A stretch of DNA of 6,586 nt. It comes from an uncultured Bacilli bacterium (lineage in GTDB: Bacteria > Bacillota_I > Bacilli_A > RF39 > UBA660). Positions 6,397 through 6,586 of this stretch are shown here, piece after piece. How positions within the stretch are numbered: position 1 is the first letter of the stretch; the number at the start of each line of letters is the position of its first letter. The translations under genes were made by a program, and so were the position numbers. The DNA is taken from the NCBI GenBank assembly GCA_910586635.1, contig CAJUJA010000027.1:1-6586 (forward strand), written 5' to 3'. The notes below the pieces were generated by a model. It searched no databases. It was not told the DNA's origin and saw only the letters and a list, made by a program, of their open reading frames with translations.

Positions 6397-6586
6397 CTAT
6401 TGATATAATTCTTGCTTTAATGTATCTAAGTTTTCATTCATCAAAGTGATATAATCTTTTCCTTCATCACGATCACTATCAGTAATATTATCTATTTTAT
6501 TTAATTCTAGAACTTTTATATTACGGTTATAGCTCATAACTTCTAAAGCATTATGGGATGGTTTTTCATTCTTAAAGGTGAATATA
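6397..6586 (-). CDS. Metal (zinc/manganese) ABC transporter solute-binding protein, C-terminal part
   Basis: Only the last 62 codons are visible, reading from the right edge to a TAG at 6397-6399. They match the C-terminal end of the TroA/ZnuA/AdcA-type metal-binding lipoproteins: an IFTFKNEKPSHNALE strand-helix, then IKVLELNKIDNIT, then EGKDYITLMNENLDTLKQEL, corresponding to the family's final DYYSMMxxNLxxL helix. The Asp in NKIDNIT lies at the position where family members carry the last metal ligand (Asp or Glu), judged from memory of PsaA and AdcA. The protein would be a membrane-anchored extracellular receptor that hands Zn2+ or Mn2+ to an ABC importer; its signal peptide, His ligands and partner genes lie outside. 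It faces the exporter operon and shares the hairpin at 6341-6396 with it. Family confident; metal not determined. Confidence 0.85.
   Translation of the reverse strand, partial: IFTFKNEKPSHNALEVMSYNRNIKVLELNKIDNITDSDRDEGKDYITLMNENLDTLKQELYQ

Noticed and set aside
1..6586. Mycoplasma-type genetic code suggested by the base composition
   Set aside because: The tryptophan codons I checked are TGG, no in-frame TGA occurs inside any gene, and the ymfF stop is TGA.

Overview
The window comes from a strongly A+T-rich, low-GC Gram-positive-type genome (Bacillota/Bacilli-like). Ribosome-binding sites are strong AGGAGG-type sequences, promoters are classic sigma-A with extended -10 elements, and genes are packed with short overlaps. 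All tryptophans I checked are TGG and no gene contains an internal TGA, so the standard bacterial code (table 11) fits and a mycoplasma code does not. The gene set (hexameric purine nucleoside phosphorylase, a YmfF/YmfH M16 peptidase pair, a NatAB/YhaQP-like exporter, a TroA-type metal-binding protein) agrees with a Bacillota origin. I cannot name a genus.

Layout. Positions 1-575 hold the 3' part of deoD (purine salvage), running off the left edge. A 41-base gap with a strong ribosome-binding site leads to ymfF (617-1879), which overlaps ymfH (1876-3168) by ATGA. These are paired M16 peptidase-like proteins linked in Bacillus to maturation of the 5-aminopentanol modification on elongation factor P. 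A 411-base gap follows (3169-3579). It holds no convincing normal-sized gene but is rich in signals: a possible 11-codon leader ORF with nested hairpins, an extended -10 promoter placed directly before a 12-bp hairpin with a T7 tail (candidate short RNA or attenuator), a perfect TACATA/TATGTA dyad, and a near-consensus promoter. That promoter drives a 149-residue acidic soluble protein of unknown function (3580-4029), which has its own terminator.

A second promoter then drives a two-gene exporter operon: an ABC ATPase with a C-terminal DUF4162-like domain (4129-5025) and a six-segment ABC-2 permease (5018-6328), overlapping by 8 bases. The window ends in a convergent junction. A long hairpin (6341-6396) separates the permease from the C-terminal 62 codons of a zinc/manganese ABC transporter solute-binding protein on the minus strand.

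Most of the window is ordinary housekeeping and transport. The parts that known families do not explain are the 149-residue orphan and the signal-dense gap before it. I found no CRISPR array, mobile element, tRNA or rRNA.
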